Below are positions 27,473-41,300 of a stretch of DNA of 64,000 nucleotides, in pieces. Positions within the stretch are counted from its first letter, which is position 1; each line of letters opens with the position of its first letter. The DNA lies in contig NC_091876.1 of assembly GCF_019399895.1 (NCBI RefSeq), forward strand, positions 3,448,381 through 3,512,380, read 5' to 3'. This stretch comes from Cardiocondyla obscurior (taxonomy: Eukaryota > Arthropoda > Insecta > Hymenoptera > Formicidae). The notes beneath the pieces were generated by a model. It was not told the origin of the DNA. It saw only the letters and a list, made by a program, of their open reading frames with translations, and did no database searches. Made by a program: the position numbers and the translations under genes.

Positions 27473-29367
27473 TTAATCGGGAATCGGAAAGAAATAGAGT
27501 AGAATCAGGGCGGATAGAAATGTGGCGAAAAGCGTCGCGGACAGAACGCGGTCTTGAATCGTACGAAGTGAATCTGCGGCTGGCTTTTTGGTGCCACTCT
27601 CTCCCTCATCGCGAGCAAGGAAAAGAGCGGTGACGAGACGCGCCAGAGCTTCCAGCCCGTACGCGTCCATGTAACCCACGTCCATGATTGCGTCCGCGTC
27701 CAATAACACCTCCTGCAACACCAACAACGATACTACTCAGTCCCAGTTTCTATTTTAACGCATTGCGAAAATATTTCTCACGTGGTCTTACAACGTATAT
27801 CTCTGTCCTCTCGAGGAAGGCCCTATTTTTTTTTTATTTCAATATGAAAAGAAGCGTTCCTCGGGGGATAGCCATCTTATCACATCCCAGCCTATCACCA
27901 TGTGGTAGAAGGAAATTATTTATATCCACGAGAGAACTTTTGATAGAATTCGTTTCTGTAATTCTCTTTACTGAGATTTGCTATCATAATTTGTATCAAA
28001 AGTTCCATCTAGAAAACAATTAGGAAGTGTTAGGAAGAGTGGATGGAAAAAAAGCAATACGTATTTTATGTAATGATTGACGATGAATTCTTCGGATCGT
28101 TTATAACATTTAGGATAATTAATCTGTGGATGTTAATCGATAAAATATTCGGATGATGGCGGGAAAGGTGAAAAGTATAGACTGTTCCCCGAAGAAGCAA
28201 CACAAAAGCGAACTGGAATCTAGGCACATGCAACTAAAGCTTCTTCGCTAATTCATTTTTTTATTTCTCTCCTGATCTTGTACTTTTACAATTATATGCA
28301 CGTATGATTTTTTAAAATCAGTTTGCAGCTCGATTAAAATCAGATGAAAATCGGGGACTGACTAGTAGTCGTTGAAAGTGTCATCGAGAAGTGACGGCTA
28401 TATTGCCGAAGCGTTAGTCACGATGTACACAGACGTTTGATTACGAATAATGTGCGATAAGTATTTCCGTCCGACTGTTCACCAAGCAGGCTCGATAGTT
28501 CTGATCTAAGAACAACGCTCAATGTAAAATTCATTAACATCTAACCGTGCTTCATAAAGAGTAACTTTTTTATACCGAGTTCTCATGTTCAGTTTTGCAT
28601 TGTACTCTTTAATGAAACACGCACGGTCGATCATATAGCATGATTACTAACATGATTCTCTCGACGCATCACTATTTGTCAAAGAAATAATAAATATATC
28701 GGATTAATTCGTTCGATATGAAAATATATACTATGTCAACGTATTTCATGATGTACATTAATGATGACAGCGTGTTTCATGCATGTATATACCCTAAGCG
28801 AAAGAGAAGCACAAACTTCTTCGAAATTAATTAATAAAATTAATATTTCTTACCTCATCAACGCCAATTTTCCGACATGCCTCGAGGAAGTTGTCAACGT
28901 TACGCCTACATCGTGCCATTGTCAGCTTAGGCTACAAAATATGTTAATGTTAATTTAACTGACTGAAAGATGTTTATCGCAAAATAATTTTTTTTTAATA
29001 CTTACTACGGCGGGAGAAGGAACATGTATACTAGCGACCGAACGCGGTCTAACGTGATTCGCCAGATGACAGAGAACTACGCCGTCCGTTAACGCCGGTG
29101 CGAGGTCTTCTGGCAATGCCATTTTTAATCTCGTCTCTATATGCTATTAAATATATTTTTGATTATGCCGTACAGAGAAATAATTATAATCGCTCTTCAT
29201 TATAATGGTGCTTACATTTCGTAGTTGTTCAATGAGATCAGCCTCTTCTTTGGCACGTTCAAATTCTCTCCTCATAGTAAAGGAATATTTTTCAGGCACG
29301 TTACTATTCCAAGTTACCGATCGCGGAGATTTAGGACTGCCGCCGTTTCTGCTCGGACTGTTATTAC
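27473..29367 (-). CDS. LRCH: LRCH coding exons 10-13 (calponin-homology domain and C-terminus)
   Basis: Exons 29367-29216, 29143-29006, 28931-28854 and 27712-27473. The CH domain starts near EQLRNHIETRLKMALPEDL and contains GVVLCHLANHVRPRS, IHVPSPAVPKLTMARCRRNV and NFLEACRKIGVDE, hallmarks of the LRCH subtype. The last exon ends the CH domain with YGLEALARLVTALF and adds a hydrophobic segment (LFATFLSALILLYFF) four residues from the stop, suggesting a tail-anchor-like membrane segment in this isoform. Confidence 0.94.
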
Positions 29368-32300
29368 CTAATAAACATGAGCATACTATAAGAATGTTGC
29401 GTAATAAAAGCCCTCTTTTGCATTGGTTAAAATGTATAAGAGAAACTTTTTGTAAAATTGAAAGAAAAAAATTCCTCTTATACATTATTACGAGTGCTCT
29501 TATTTACAAGTAAATTCGCAAGTAAATTTTTGTTTAAATAATTACCTTCAACGTAACCAACCGCGGTTTTCACTAGTCTAGGCGCGTGCGCTGGACTCAT
29601 GTTTGTAGATAGGATACTACTCGAAGTTTTAATGGGCGAGCTGGGCTTTTTATAAGGTTGCTCGAGATACTTTCCGTTTTTATTGTATTCGCTATTGCTA
29701 CCGTTGATGATCGGCGTACTTTGGTAATTTATTCGCGACGGAGTAACCTTTTGTACTGGCCTCTTCAATGTGTTATCCTCGTTGAAGATTTGTTTGCCAG
29801 TCAGAGCAATAGTTTCTTTATTGTTGCTCATGTCTGTTTCATTTTGCGTCTCGTTGCCTGGAGGTGTCACTTGCTCGCGAGGTCTGTACACGCTTAAACC
29901 TTCGTTAGCCCTCTGCTGCTTTAAAGCTTCCTTGTACTCCCTAAGAATAAAATAGATTATAATATCAAGCCATTCATTGTGACAGTATGCATAAGAACAT
30001 GATATGATCAGTTTTGTGAATGTTATCTGATAATTCTTGCGAGTATGAATGATCAAAGCAAGACAACTATGTATATGTAAAATACCGAAAGCGATATTAC
30101 AATCTCCCGTATTAATCCTCTTGCTTACGATACTTTAAAATAAAAAAAAAAATGTATACATAAAATAATTCTTTTTATTGAGAATAATTAAAAATTTTGT
30201 TGTCTTAAAAAGACAGTTTAGTTATTTTTTTTTTAATTTATATGTATATCTATACATAAACAGCACATACATATATTTTATATACAGGGTGTTTAATGTA
30301 AGATGTCACTCTCGATAACTTGTAAAATAATACGATTTTTCGTCTTATTTTCTTGTTGCCTTATCCACAGTTATTGGGAGTGACCACCTTATCTGAAACA
30401 CTCTGTATTTTATATACATACAGCACATGTTTCTCAAATATTTAATTGCAATCAAATATCAGTTATCTAAAAATTGACAGAGGATTGATACGGCGAAATC
30501 GTAGTTGCTCAACGCATATAATACGTCACAACATTACCAGGCGCGCCTACTAGATATATGAATAAGTAAATGAGTAATGCAAACGTAATAACATGAGATA
30601 AACTCGGACGGACAAGGTTGATATGGTCCAAAGCGAAGTTACCTGTACGTCTGTATGTGATTGTACGGCCCCTTATCATCGCCATTCACCATCATAGCGG
30701 TGCCCGTTGCAGTTTGCAGCGGATATACAGATTGTTGTGCGGTCGTTATCTGTTGCGATTGACTCGTCAAATGCGTAGACTCCAGATGGCTGTAAAAAGG
30801 GATTGCCAGCCACGATAATGCACATGCACGCATGCAAATATACGTATTTATATATGTAAACTACCGCGACAACTCGTATCACAATATCAACGACAAAACA
30901 TCAAGAGACCCGCTTGTTTGTTTCGAAAGAAAGCACGTGTGTCAGGTTACTGACCACTGATTTCGTAGCGAAAGGCTTTACTCACCCCGGTGGCGTAATC
31001 GACGTATGATGAAGAGCGGAGATCATTGGTTTTCTAATGTCAGCTCCATTTTCCGAAGTGCTCCTTTCTAATCTCCTCTTTTCCAATTGGTCGTGCAATA
31101 TCATCGCCTACAAAAGATTTCACATAAGAACGTAAACTATAATTTTTTTAATTCTACGTAAAAAGCGTATCAACATTATTGAACATTGTCGGTTTTAAAC
31201 TTACATTAATGCACCGTGCATCCGTAATTTCAAAACATCGTTAGAACGTTTTATCGGGTCAAGGCTTTATGAGATTTGAGCGACAGCCAACAACGGCTTG
31301 ACAACTATCATTACCGTACCCCGAGATCTATTCGACAGCTAAATATAGCGGTTATCTCATCCTTTAAATTCCCTAGTACAGTCTATCGCTTAAACACTTA
31401 TTTCAACCAGAAATCTAAATAGCACGATAAACTCTTGATAACAATAGAAAATATATCTTCTCCTCTAATCAATTATCAATGTTGTATTAACTGTACGGCG
31501 TACGCTTTTATATTTTACGGAGATCGTTTTTATTTTAGATAATCGTCATAAAAATTTAATTATTTAAAATTAATTATTTAAAAATATTACGTAGACATAT
31601 CACTTGTATGAATAAAATTAGCGTGACAATCAAGAGTTTTATTTTTATTTTAAATAAAATTCTTGTTTGACTTTTGGGAAAATTGTATGGGACAGCCTAC
31701 CTTGCCCAATTCATCCTCCAAAGACGTATGCTCGCCGGGTGAAATCGTGCTAGGTGTTGATGTTCCGCTGCAGGACCCGTTTACGCCTACCTCGTGCGGT
31801 AACGTTATTGAGAGCGGTGAACATTCTTGCCGCCACAAGCCGCGAACTTCGCCGTCGTGTACCTGCACGCAAACGGTGGCCAACAGGAGGCATGTAAAAT
31901 CGTGAATCGTGTATTCATTTTGCACTAATAAAATTTTATTCGTGCATTTTGTACAATAATTGCAAATTAAGAAATGCGAGGTTGATTCGCCTTCTTTCTT
32001 TTTTTTTCTTTTTTTTTTTTTTTTTGTACAATAATTTATATACAAAGATCAGTAAGGCTTTTGGGGTCAGAAGTCCGCGGGCGATCCGGCGATTGACTCG
32101 CCGAATAGTTTTGCGAGGAAGTAGCTGTAGAGTTTGTGTAGTAGGTGTAGCGATATCGGAAAGGCCACGAGAACGATGGTGAAACTAACCGCGCTGTGGA
32201 TTTCCTGAGACCAACGTTTGTCGAGGCCGTCGCTGGTGCTGTACCCACTGTCGACGTTGTGCCGCCGGTGTGACCTCATGTCCAACGTCGCATGACCTCT

Positions 32301-35300
32301 CGCGTCCAGAGGTGCCCGCCGCGTACGACCGCCTCTGGCCCTCTCGTGTTTAGCTGCCTGCCTCTCCAAGTACTTGAAAATGTGCGTTCGCCCGCGAATG
32401 CATAGCTGAAATCGTTCGCAGTTAGAATAATCATTTTAGCTACGTAAAATCGATATTTTCCCGCATTCACTCGGATTTATTAATATTGCCACCCGAGGAT
32501 ATGTTGAACGATATTGAATATTTTCAAGTCACGAAGCATCGGCTCATAAATTTAAATAAAGTCTCGAATAAAGTACGAAGCGAAAGATACCGATTTCTCA
32601 ACAATTCTGTAGGCAGATCGTAAATTAAAATAACGGCGGAAAGTTCATGGATTAAATATCACGTACGGTTTCATTAAAAAAGAAAAGAAAGAAAAAAGAA
32701 AAAAAAAAATTGCCAAAGGCAGAGCGTAGGAAGGCATATTGCGGGATGGAAATTTAAGTGCTTGAGCGAAAATGAATGAATCGTTTAATTTTAATGCTCA
32801 CCGAGGCAGGCGGCGAAGTCAGAGGATTGTCGGACAGTTTGAAATCCACTAAGCTCTTCATCTTCCTCATCTCGTTTGGAAGCACAGATATTCGATTGCC
32901 GCTAATATCCAGCTTCACGAGCCTCAGGTACGTCAGTTCTGCGTAAAAATTAAAGAATCCAATTTCTCATACCGTCAAGTGCTTTTCTCTCTTACATCCG
33001 AATAATCGTAATTTTTAATAATAGCACTTCTAAGTTTCCTTTTAATTAAAATCAACGTTGCTCAAATAAATGTAAATTAAAAATAATCCAGAACTGATTT
33101 ATGGAGACTCGATTTTTCTTAATTTTGTTTTTTTTCCGAACGAATGGATGCAATTATTTTCCAATCGCGATTAACGCAACGAGTTTACCCAAGCGTGTTA
33201 AATATCTGTTGTATGTATCGCGTTCGCATTAAGAAGGTGGGCCTACCTATAGGCAGGTGCACCAGCAAGTTGCTCCTCAAGTCTAAAGACCGGAGTCGCG
33301 CAAGGTCGCCCATTCGAGGTGGAAGACTCGTGATTTCGTTGCAACCTGCGTCGAGTTCTGCCAATGCTGTCATCCTGCCTAGCTCGTCTGGCAGAGATGC
33401 TAATCTGTTGTGCGCGACCAACAAAGTCTGAAGTGGTAGCCTGCATATCTCTCGAGGTAGCGACGTCAATTGGTTTCGACTGCGGATTAAGATATCGTAT
33501 TTCCTTAATCAATTTATTAAACTCTTAGAGCCTTATTCACCGCGAATTAGTACTTCGAAGAATAATTAGATAATCAATTATTACATATATATATTTATTA
33601 TTTAATAATTCATAATTAATTATATAATTAATTACATGCGTTGAATCAATATTGTATCTCCCTGAAGTAAATATAAAATATTAAAGATTTTTAATATACT
33701 GCGCCGCATAGTACAGCTGCAGCTTAACGTTTATCGGCGCTATTACGTCATATCGTATAGAATAGCTATGATACTATATCACGCAACCCAATGTATGTGC
33801 GCGTGCAAATACATATGTAGATATACCAACCTAAGATCGAGGTAGTTTAGAGATTGGAGCATTGCGACGGTGTCCGGGATTATTCTTATGGCATTATGAT
33901 AGAGATGCAGCTTTTCGAGGAATGAAAATTCCGTGACTTCCTCCGGTAACTCACTGAAACGATTCTTCGAAAGGTCTGTAACAGAAAGTAGATACTCATC
34001 TTTATTACGTGCCAGATGATGGAGGCACGGCGATCACGTCTCCGCTTCCGTGGTAAAAAAAAAAAAGAAGAAAAGAAAATGCAGTTGTCAAGTGACGTCG
34101 CGTGATTTCAACCGGAAATTAGAACGCGTTGTAAATGCATAAACGGACAAGGGGGAGAAAAAAATAGATCCTCGTGCTACTTGATTCGCAATTACGAGCG
34201 TGTCGCTCGACGTCAAAGCTCCGCGTTCTAATTACAATCGTTCGCCGCGTCGCAGAAGCCCGTCGCTCGAGCAATAAGAGGCGCCTTTGAACAAGCGATC
34301 GGCCGATAAAACTCGTTGAGGAACAGAACGATCGAACTGTCTTAATAAAGTACCGATATGTCTCCCATGGCAACAGCTGTGTACCCCGGTTAGGGTGATC
34401 TTAGGGTGTTGCTGAGGGGGGGCTGTCATGAATGGGGCGCGACGGCCACGTGCGCGCAAAAGCTTTCGAAGCGCAGGAAAGGACAAGGGTAGCTCAGCTG
34501 CTCCCGGCTTCGAACCTTCTTTCTGATCAATAACAGCCGTCCTCGAGTCTTACGGGCACGCAAGTTCGCGAAGGACGTCGCCGTTTTGCATTTCGCATGC
34601 CGAATGCCTCCGAAATAGCCGTCGCTCTTCACGTAGACTGCTTGGTACCAAAATGTCGCGAGCGTGTTCAAAATTAGATATGTGATTACATAAGATGTAT
34701 GCCAAATTGACATTTCTATCTATTTTGGTAAATAGATGTAGGTATCTTACGTGTAATTTATCGTTAACAAGTTTTTTTTTTTATTTATATGAAGTAGGAC
34801 TTACTTTTTATCGAATTTTATAATAGCATATTTATGGCAGTAGCTCTTATTACTTTTTTTTTTTTTTATTATATCGTAATTACTAGAATTACAGATTGCG
34901 ATAATCCAATCGTGGAAATTGCGTTCATAATCTCTCGCAGCAAGGCATCATTCATCTTTATTCGTCGAAAACTGCGGCAATTTACGCGGTTACAACCCGA
35001 GGGTGTGCCTTAACGAACCTAACTTCGTTAATCGATCGCGATTCTTAGACGCCGCGTGAATTAAAAGGAGCAATTGAAACGGAAGCGATTCGAATGGGAA
35101 GAAATCCGAGGCGTGAATAGAACGATATTTGCTACATTTTCATTGCGGCAAAGCATTTAACTCTTTTACATGAAATGCTGCGAATTAATATTTCATCGAA
35201 AGGATTTTATCTGCGTAATTAATATGTCATAATTTATTAAATATAATATTAAAAAAAAAAAAAAAAAAAATTAACATTGGAGAACATCTTTAAAAGGATT

Positions 35301-38300
35301 TATCGAATTAAATATCGATACTTGCATTATTAAATAACCTGCCGACGTGTCTATATTCTATATTTAATTTAAGTCTGGCCATTTCTAAGTCTGGTAGAGC
35401 ACGGTCGATGTCCGGGGCGCAAGGGCGTCGGCCTGTCTGACGAAGACGGGGCTGAAAGCCCTTGCCAACCCCATGGGCGACTCCCACGCAATATTGGATT
35501 CTCTCTCGAGTATCGTTTCTCTGTGCAAAATGGTAAATTCTGTGTCGAGCAGTCATGTCATCAATATGATGTATCGTAAATGCTCCGTTGCAGAAATTTA
35601 TTTCAGCAACGTGTGGCGTGTCATAACTCATAGACTCAGAGATACATATTGCCGATGGAGGAGACTCTTCCCCTCAGTATTCTCTTTCGCGGGACAAAAT
35701 TGTAGCGGTGAAAGTGTGAGAGGCGATATTAAGACGCGATTCTTATCTCTGAATACGTTCATTAGCGTGCTAAAGGTCGGTGAAAAAAAAAAAGAATAAA
35801 AAATTTATGCTTCTATTGTACTTTCGATAATACGTTGGAAAAAGATTCACTTACATTTTTATAAGATATTATCATTAATTACGGACTGGTTTCGTGTGCG
35901 ACTTTTTTTCTTGTGCGACTTGTGGAGAATAGATTTTATCTTTACGTGTCGCATTATCAGTTGACATAACGGGAGTTCGTCATACTGATAAATCCGTCAT
36001 AAAAGTTTCGAACTTAGGAATGGACGATAAAAATCAGTGACGCCGGGCGTGCGAAACTCTCTATAAATATATCCGCACTTCCGTTCTTAATGATTAGATG
36101 GGTATGATAAATATCATATGTCCTGCCCTTCGCGGTGGTTGTACAGGACGTTTCAGGAAGGGTCGATGTACCGGAATATTTCAAGGACCAAGGTCGAGGT
36201 CCTACTGTCGAGGATCGATACGCGATTGCGTGACGCGCACACTGTCACATTATTTGATTGAAGGGCGTGGCAATTTTATAAACTTATAATAAATAAAGAT
36301 AATAAAACTATATATGTAAAAGAATATTATTAAATTCTCAAGAGATCGAGAGGGAAATATTTGTTAAACAGTTTGTTTTTACAAAATGAAAAAATGTTAA
36401 TTTTATTCGAAACGTAAATATAATAATTAATTTTTTTTATCATTATTAGATTAACCATAACTTCGATAACTAAAAATATATTCGTAAATATTCGCAAAGT
36501 CACGCGTTTCGTGCTCGACGAGAACAAAATTCGTGCCGGGATCATGTAAATCAGAAAATATAAGTTGTAAAGCTGGAGGTTTTGCTTATCTGGCGAGCTT
36601 TGCGTAAAAACGGTCAAGACCCGCGCGGAAAATAAAGTTGTAAAAGAAAAAAAAAAGAAAACGTCCGCTTCGTACTTTCCACATTAATTTCCACGTGCTG
36701 AAGCGCGCGAGGCCATCGGCCCGGATAAATGTCCGGCAGGCGAGACACAGTCGCTCTTTGACGCTCGTCTGGCGGCAATGCTGCCTATTTCTTTCTCTCG
36801 TTCAGGTTTCCATCTAAGCGATCACGAGAGACGTGCGTTCTCGTAACAGGTAGACTTGAAGGCCGAGCCCGGTCATTTCCTCGAACCTTAACTGGTTAGT
36901 TTCTGCTTTGCCGCGGTGCAAAAAAATAAATCGTTATTTGCGGAGTAATAAAAAAAAATTCCATAGAAGCCATGTGTCGAAATTAAGAAGGATCGAGAAA
37001 GATACGAATTTATTCCGAAATTTATGCCGTAAAAATGAAGATGATTCCTCGAAAAATAATAGAGATACGTTAAAATACGACAAGGGGGAAAAAAAAATTC
37101 TGCATTAACTGCGCCGCGGGATAAGTCTGCGTATATAAAACGTGGAATTCGATTACGACTACGGAGGCGAATAGCGATTAGAATGGGACACGTGGTGTAG
37201 ACCGCGTATATTTCCCTAGGGCGAGATAGACCGCTCAACGGCGTTAGTGAATAGATAGAGGAGTTTGTTTAGGCTTAGAGAGCCGGTTTACCGCGCCCTA
37301 CCACCTGAGGATATGACGATGCACGCGAGAGCTAGGTAAGATGATAGGAAGCGGCTCTTTTAAATACCAGTATATAGAAGGGACCGCAGTGAATATCCGA
37401 CTTATAATGATAAAACTCGAAGCACTTGCCCCAATCTCTCACTGAAGAGCAGTTTGCTTTCTCTTATCAGCGAAGTTACCTTTTCTCAGTAAACCTATTC
37501 CCGTTAACCGAAAGCGTTAAATAATATCATAAAACAAAAGTTGTAAAAGTCTTTGAGTCTTAGAAAACTTTTGCGTTTTCTAAAAATAAAAATTCCATTT
37601 CTTTATCATCTTTTTTTGTTTTTTTTTTATTAGGCAATTGATTTCTTTACATTGAATTATAGTTACATTGGTAAAGCCTGCGGTCAAACTCGCAGAGTAT
37701 GTAAAACAGATCGATTTGTTATGGGCGCAATATCGTCTACGCGAGTTCGCATTTGCCTCGCGTTCGAGTACGCGTCCAAGGCACAGATATAAACCCCGAT
37801 GCACGGGGAACGAATTCCTTCGGTTTCTGGGTGTGTCTCGCGCAAATCGTTGGTTCGTTCGAGCGAAAAAAAGTCGCGTCTCCGTGACACGTCGCCGTCT
37901 GCCATGAGTGCAGGTGAAATTGACTTCTCGTTAATTGGAACGCGTCACGCACGTCGGGCAGGATTTCTTCTTTCCGACGCAGGGAAATGCGAAGGCGCAC
38001 GGAAATCAGCCTTATTGATCGCTCTCGGTATTATCGAAGATGTTTATTGTGCAATAAGCGTCTAAAAATAGACAGGCCGTAGCGACGGCTTGTTTTAGAA
38101 GGTATCGCAGATAAAAAAAGCGCGAGATTCTTCAGCTTTTTTTTTCTTTCTTTTTTTTTCTCACATCGCGGTATTGCGCGCGGCGTTTTCACTCGAAATC
38201 GATAGAAATTTTCGTTTTTACACTCGGCGTAATTTCGTTTTATTTCAAGCTTGAAATTTCTCTTGGCAGTGCCACGCAGCGAGTGCTTGCGCAGCGTGTA

Positions 38301-41300
38301 AGAATATATTTCTGTCGACTGACGGACTTGTTTCTCAACGATGCAGTAATGTAACATAATATTGATTCCGTGTCGAGTCCGGTTGGCTCGTTGCGATCAA
38401 TGGGTGATAAGTATTACGCCAGCGATAAGTATATCCGGCGCCGTAATCATCGCGTTAGTTCCTTTGTAACTGCGCCTCGCGAGCTAATAATACCAATAAT
38501 ATTCTTAACAGATACCACGTAAAGACTTTTTTTTTCCTTCGTTAAAGGTATTTCTTTTATTCATAAATGCAAGAAAAGAAAAGAATAGAAAAGAAAAGAA
38601 TAGAAAAGAAAAGAAAAGTCCACGTTCACGTGTGGTCTCTGCCACGATGTCTTAGATCTTTTTCACGGTCGTCACGTACTCGCGCCCGAAAATGTAGCCG
38701 CAAAAGAAATCTGTCGCTGGCGCATGTTCAAGAAGCACAACTTTGCGTCGTTAAGTTATCCGGCGCCGGGATACGCGGGGCCGTAAGAGCCCACATAAGG
38801 GCCGCCTCGAAGCCGTGGAAGCGGAAAGGGTCGATCGATAGCGGCCCCATGGCGGCAAATATCGCCCATGGGGATTTGCCGCAGTCAAGTGCCGCAAGGT
38901 GCTCCGCGCGAGAGAGTTGCTCACACTCCGGCGTGCGTTCGTGCCATGAAACAAAGTGAAATATTCACGCCCTTATCAGCGTGAAATTTGACCGAGTTAC
39001 CTCCGCGGGAGACCGGCCGGAAGCCGACTGCTGCAAAATGCATCGCGCGAGAACGCTGCAGCGAAAGCTGTTTGCATAAGAAAGCGCATCGAGTCAAAGA
39101 AAACGTGAGAGATTGCTTTTGAAAAGCCGGTCGTTCAATCTCGTTTATAACTTACTTTTCTGTATAAAATAATTGATACAAGTACGATATTATATTCAAT
39201 CGACATTGTTCCACCGGCGACGATAACCTGTCCTGTTAATTTCCGCGATTTGATAGACTACTCGTTCAATTTCAAACATAATATCGCGCGCTTATCAACG
39301 TAAGATAATGACATCAAACAACGCGAGATCGGGAAAGCTTAAGGCCTCTATTATAGACCACTCGAATGACGCTGTCGTTGTCACGCAGTACGTACTTAGT
39401 TTCGCCACGACGTTAAGAATTACCGGACAGGCCGGCGGAGAATCGATAAATTCATATCTTCCGAAGCGAAAGGAGTCTTTTGAGAAATGTCATTCGCGAC
39501 GATCGTCGCGTACTGCGTGCCGCGTTGGAGCGCGATTCTCACGTAATTGACTTTCGCCGTCGTCATCATCGTCACGGTAGCGACATACATATAACGTCAC
39601 TGTGCACGGGAGGCCAGAAAAAAAAAAACGACGTCGCGGGAGATAGCGCAGGTGACAAGGCTCGCGGGGACCAGAGGGAATCGCGCGCGGAAAGAAGAAA
39701 CTCGCGGCATCCGTCTGGCGACGGGACGCTTCTTCGTCGTCGCGTGTTATCCTTGAACCGCGTCGCTATTGCCGTGTCATTGGCGGGTAGGATCGTGTCA
39801 AAGACGTATATAGAGGTGCGCGACGAGGTGGAGAACAGGCGGCCGGCTATATCTGCCTTTCCGTCTCTTTCCCTCCCGGGTCGCTTTTGTCAAGGACCGC
39901 CACCACTTCCGGCGACACGCGGACGCGAGTACGGACGGGACTGGCATACTCGATTGGATGCCACGCGGAATTCAAGAGTCCAGGCATCGGGTCCGGACGA
40001 GACGCGATGACGTTCGCCGTTCGACGTTATTCAGCGCCAGCCGCTAATGACTAATAGCAGCGCCCGTTGAATTTTCAAGCGTTTAAATTGGGTTACGCAG
40101 CAAGAGCAAGCTCGCTCGTTGAGATAAATTAATATGCGAATTATATTTCGGTATAGTAAAGATACGTATAAAAAGAATGAAATATTGTTAAAATAATGTT
40201 AACAGAGCTGATATTTTCGAACGCCCGAGTCCGCGTGCTCGAAGCTAATATTCGGTTAGGCCCACTTTCCCCGCATCCGACAAAATTGAATTCGCCGTCG
40301 CTGTAAAGCCTGGAAATCTCGTATATGCACGCTCTGACGGACGGTGTTTGGATTCCGTCTAAGCCGGCCGTCAGAGATAATTTCCACGACAGCGAGTCGT
40401 CGGCCATCTGGTACACAATGATTCGACCAGGCACGAATTACGCGCGTGGAGGCTCGCGGAGAACTAAATTGCGCAATGGTTGAACAATGCCGGGGAGATT
40501 CCTTTTTTCTCTCGCGAGGATTTTTGAAATACGAAATCGCTGATTAAATTAAATAATAAATTAATAAAGAAAGGAAATAGAAAGATTTCGTTTCCCGATT
40601 TTTCTCGGGAAGATTCACGAGCAGGGAAAGATTGCCATATTTTTGAAACGACGCGTTTTCACGATCCGGTTTGTACGTGGACGAGATGGCTGATGCGTGT
40701 CGAACAGTGCGCTGCATTGTGCACGCAGCAGTCTCCGGCGACGTGTTCGGCCGTGCGTGATTATAGATGTATGTACATTTGGTGGACGTGCCAGTGTGCA
40801 CGCACGAACGCAAACGTACGGCAAGGGAACAAAGGAGACGCTTTTTTTTTTCACCGTCGAGAGAACGTTTCGATTTTACGCTGGCGCCGACATACAGGGT
40901 GTCCCAGCCGAGCTAATTTCAATTTTGTGGCTGTTAAAATTGGTAGCCGACCGTCTCTCCGAAACGTCGAGACGTCAATGACTTTTTCGATTGCAGCCGA
41001 GAAACTGCAGCTCACGAGTGACTTTTATAAATTAAATTCTCGCAACGTAGGAAGCGAACAAATATATCTTTAAAACTGGAGAGATTATATGTGAAGCGCG
41101 TTGTATAGGAAGTACATTTATCAGACACATGCGGTGGTTTCACAACGTTTCCGTCCCCTGATTATATTCACTTATTTCCGCGTGGATTCCACTTTCGCGT
41201 GTATTGTTTCCAGCAGAATCTCAAGTAAAATCTAATTTTTTTTATTAGCCGCATCTTTCTTTTAATTACTATAAGCACCGAAATGATCTTTCTTTTTCTC

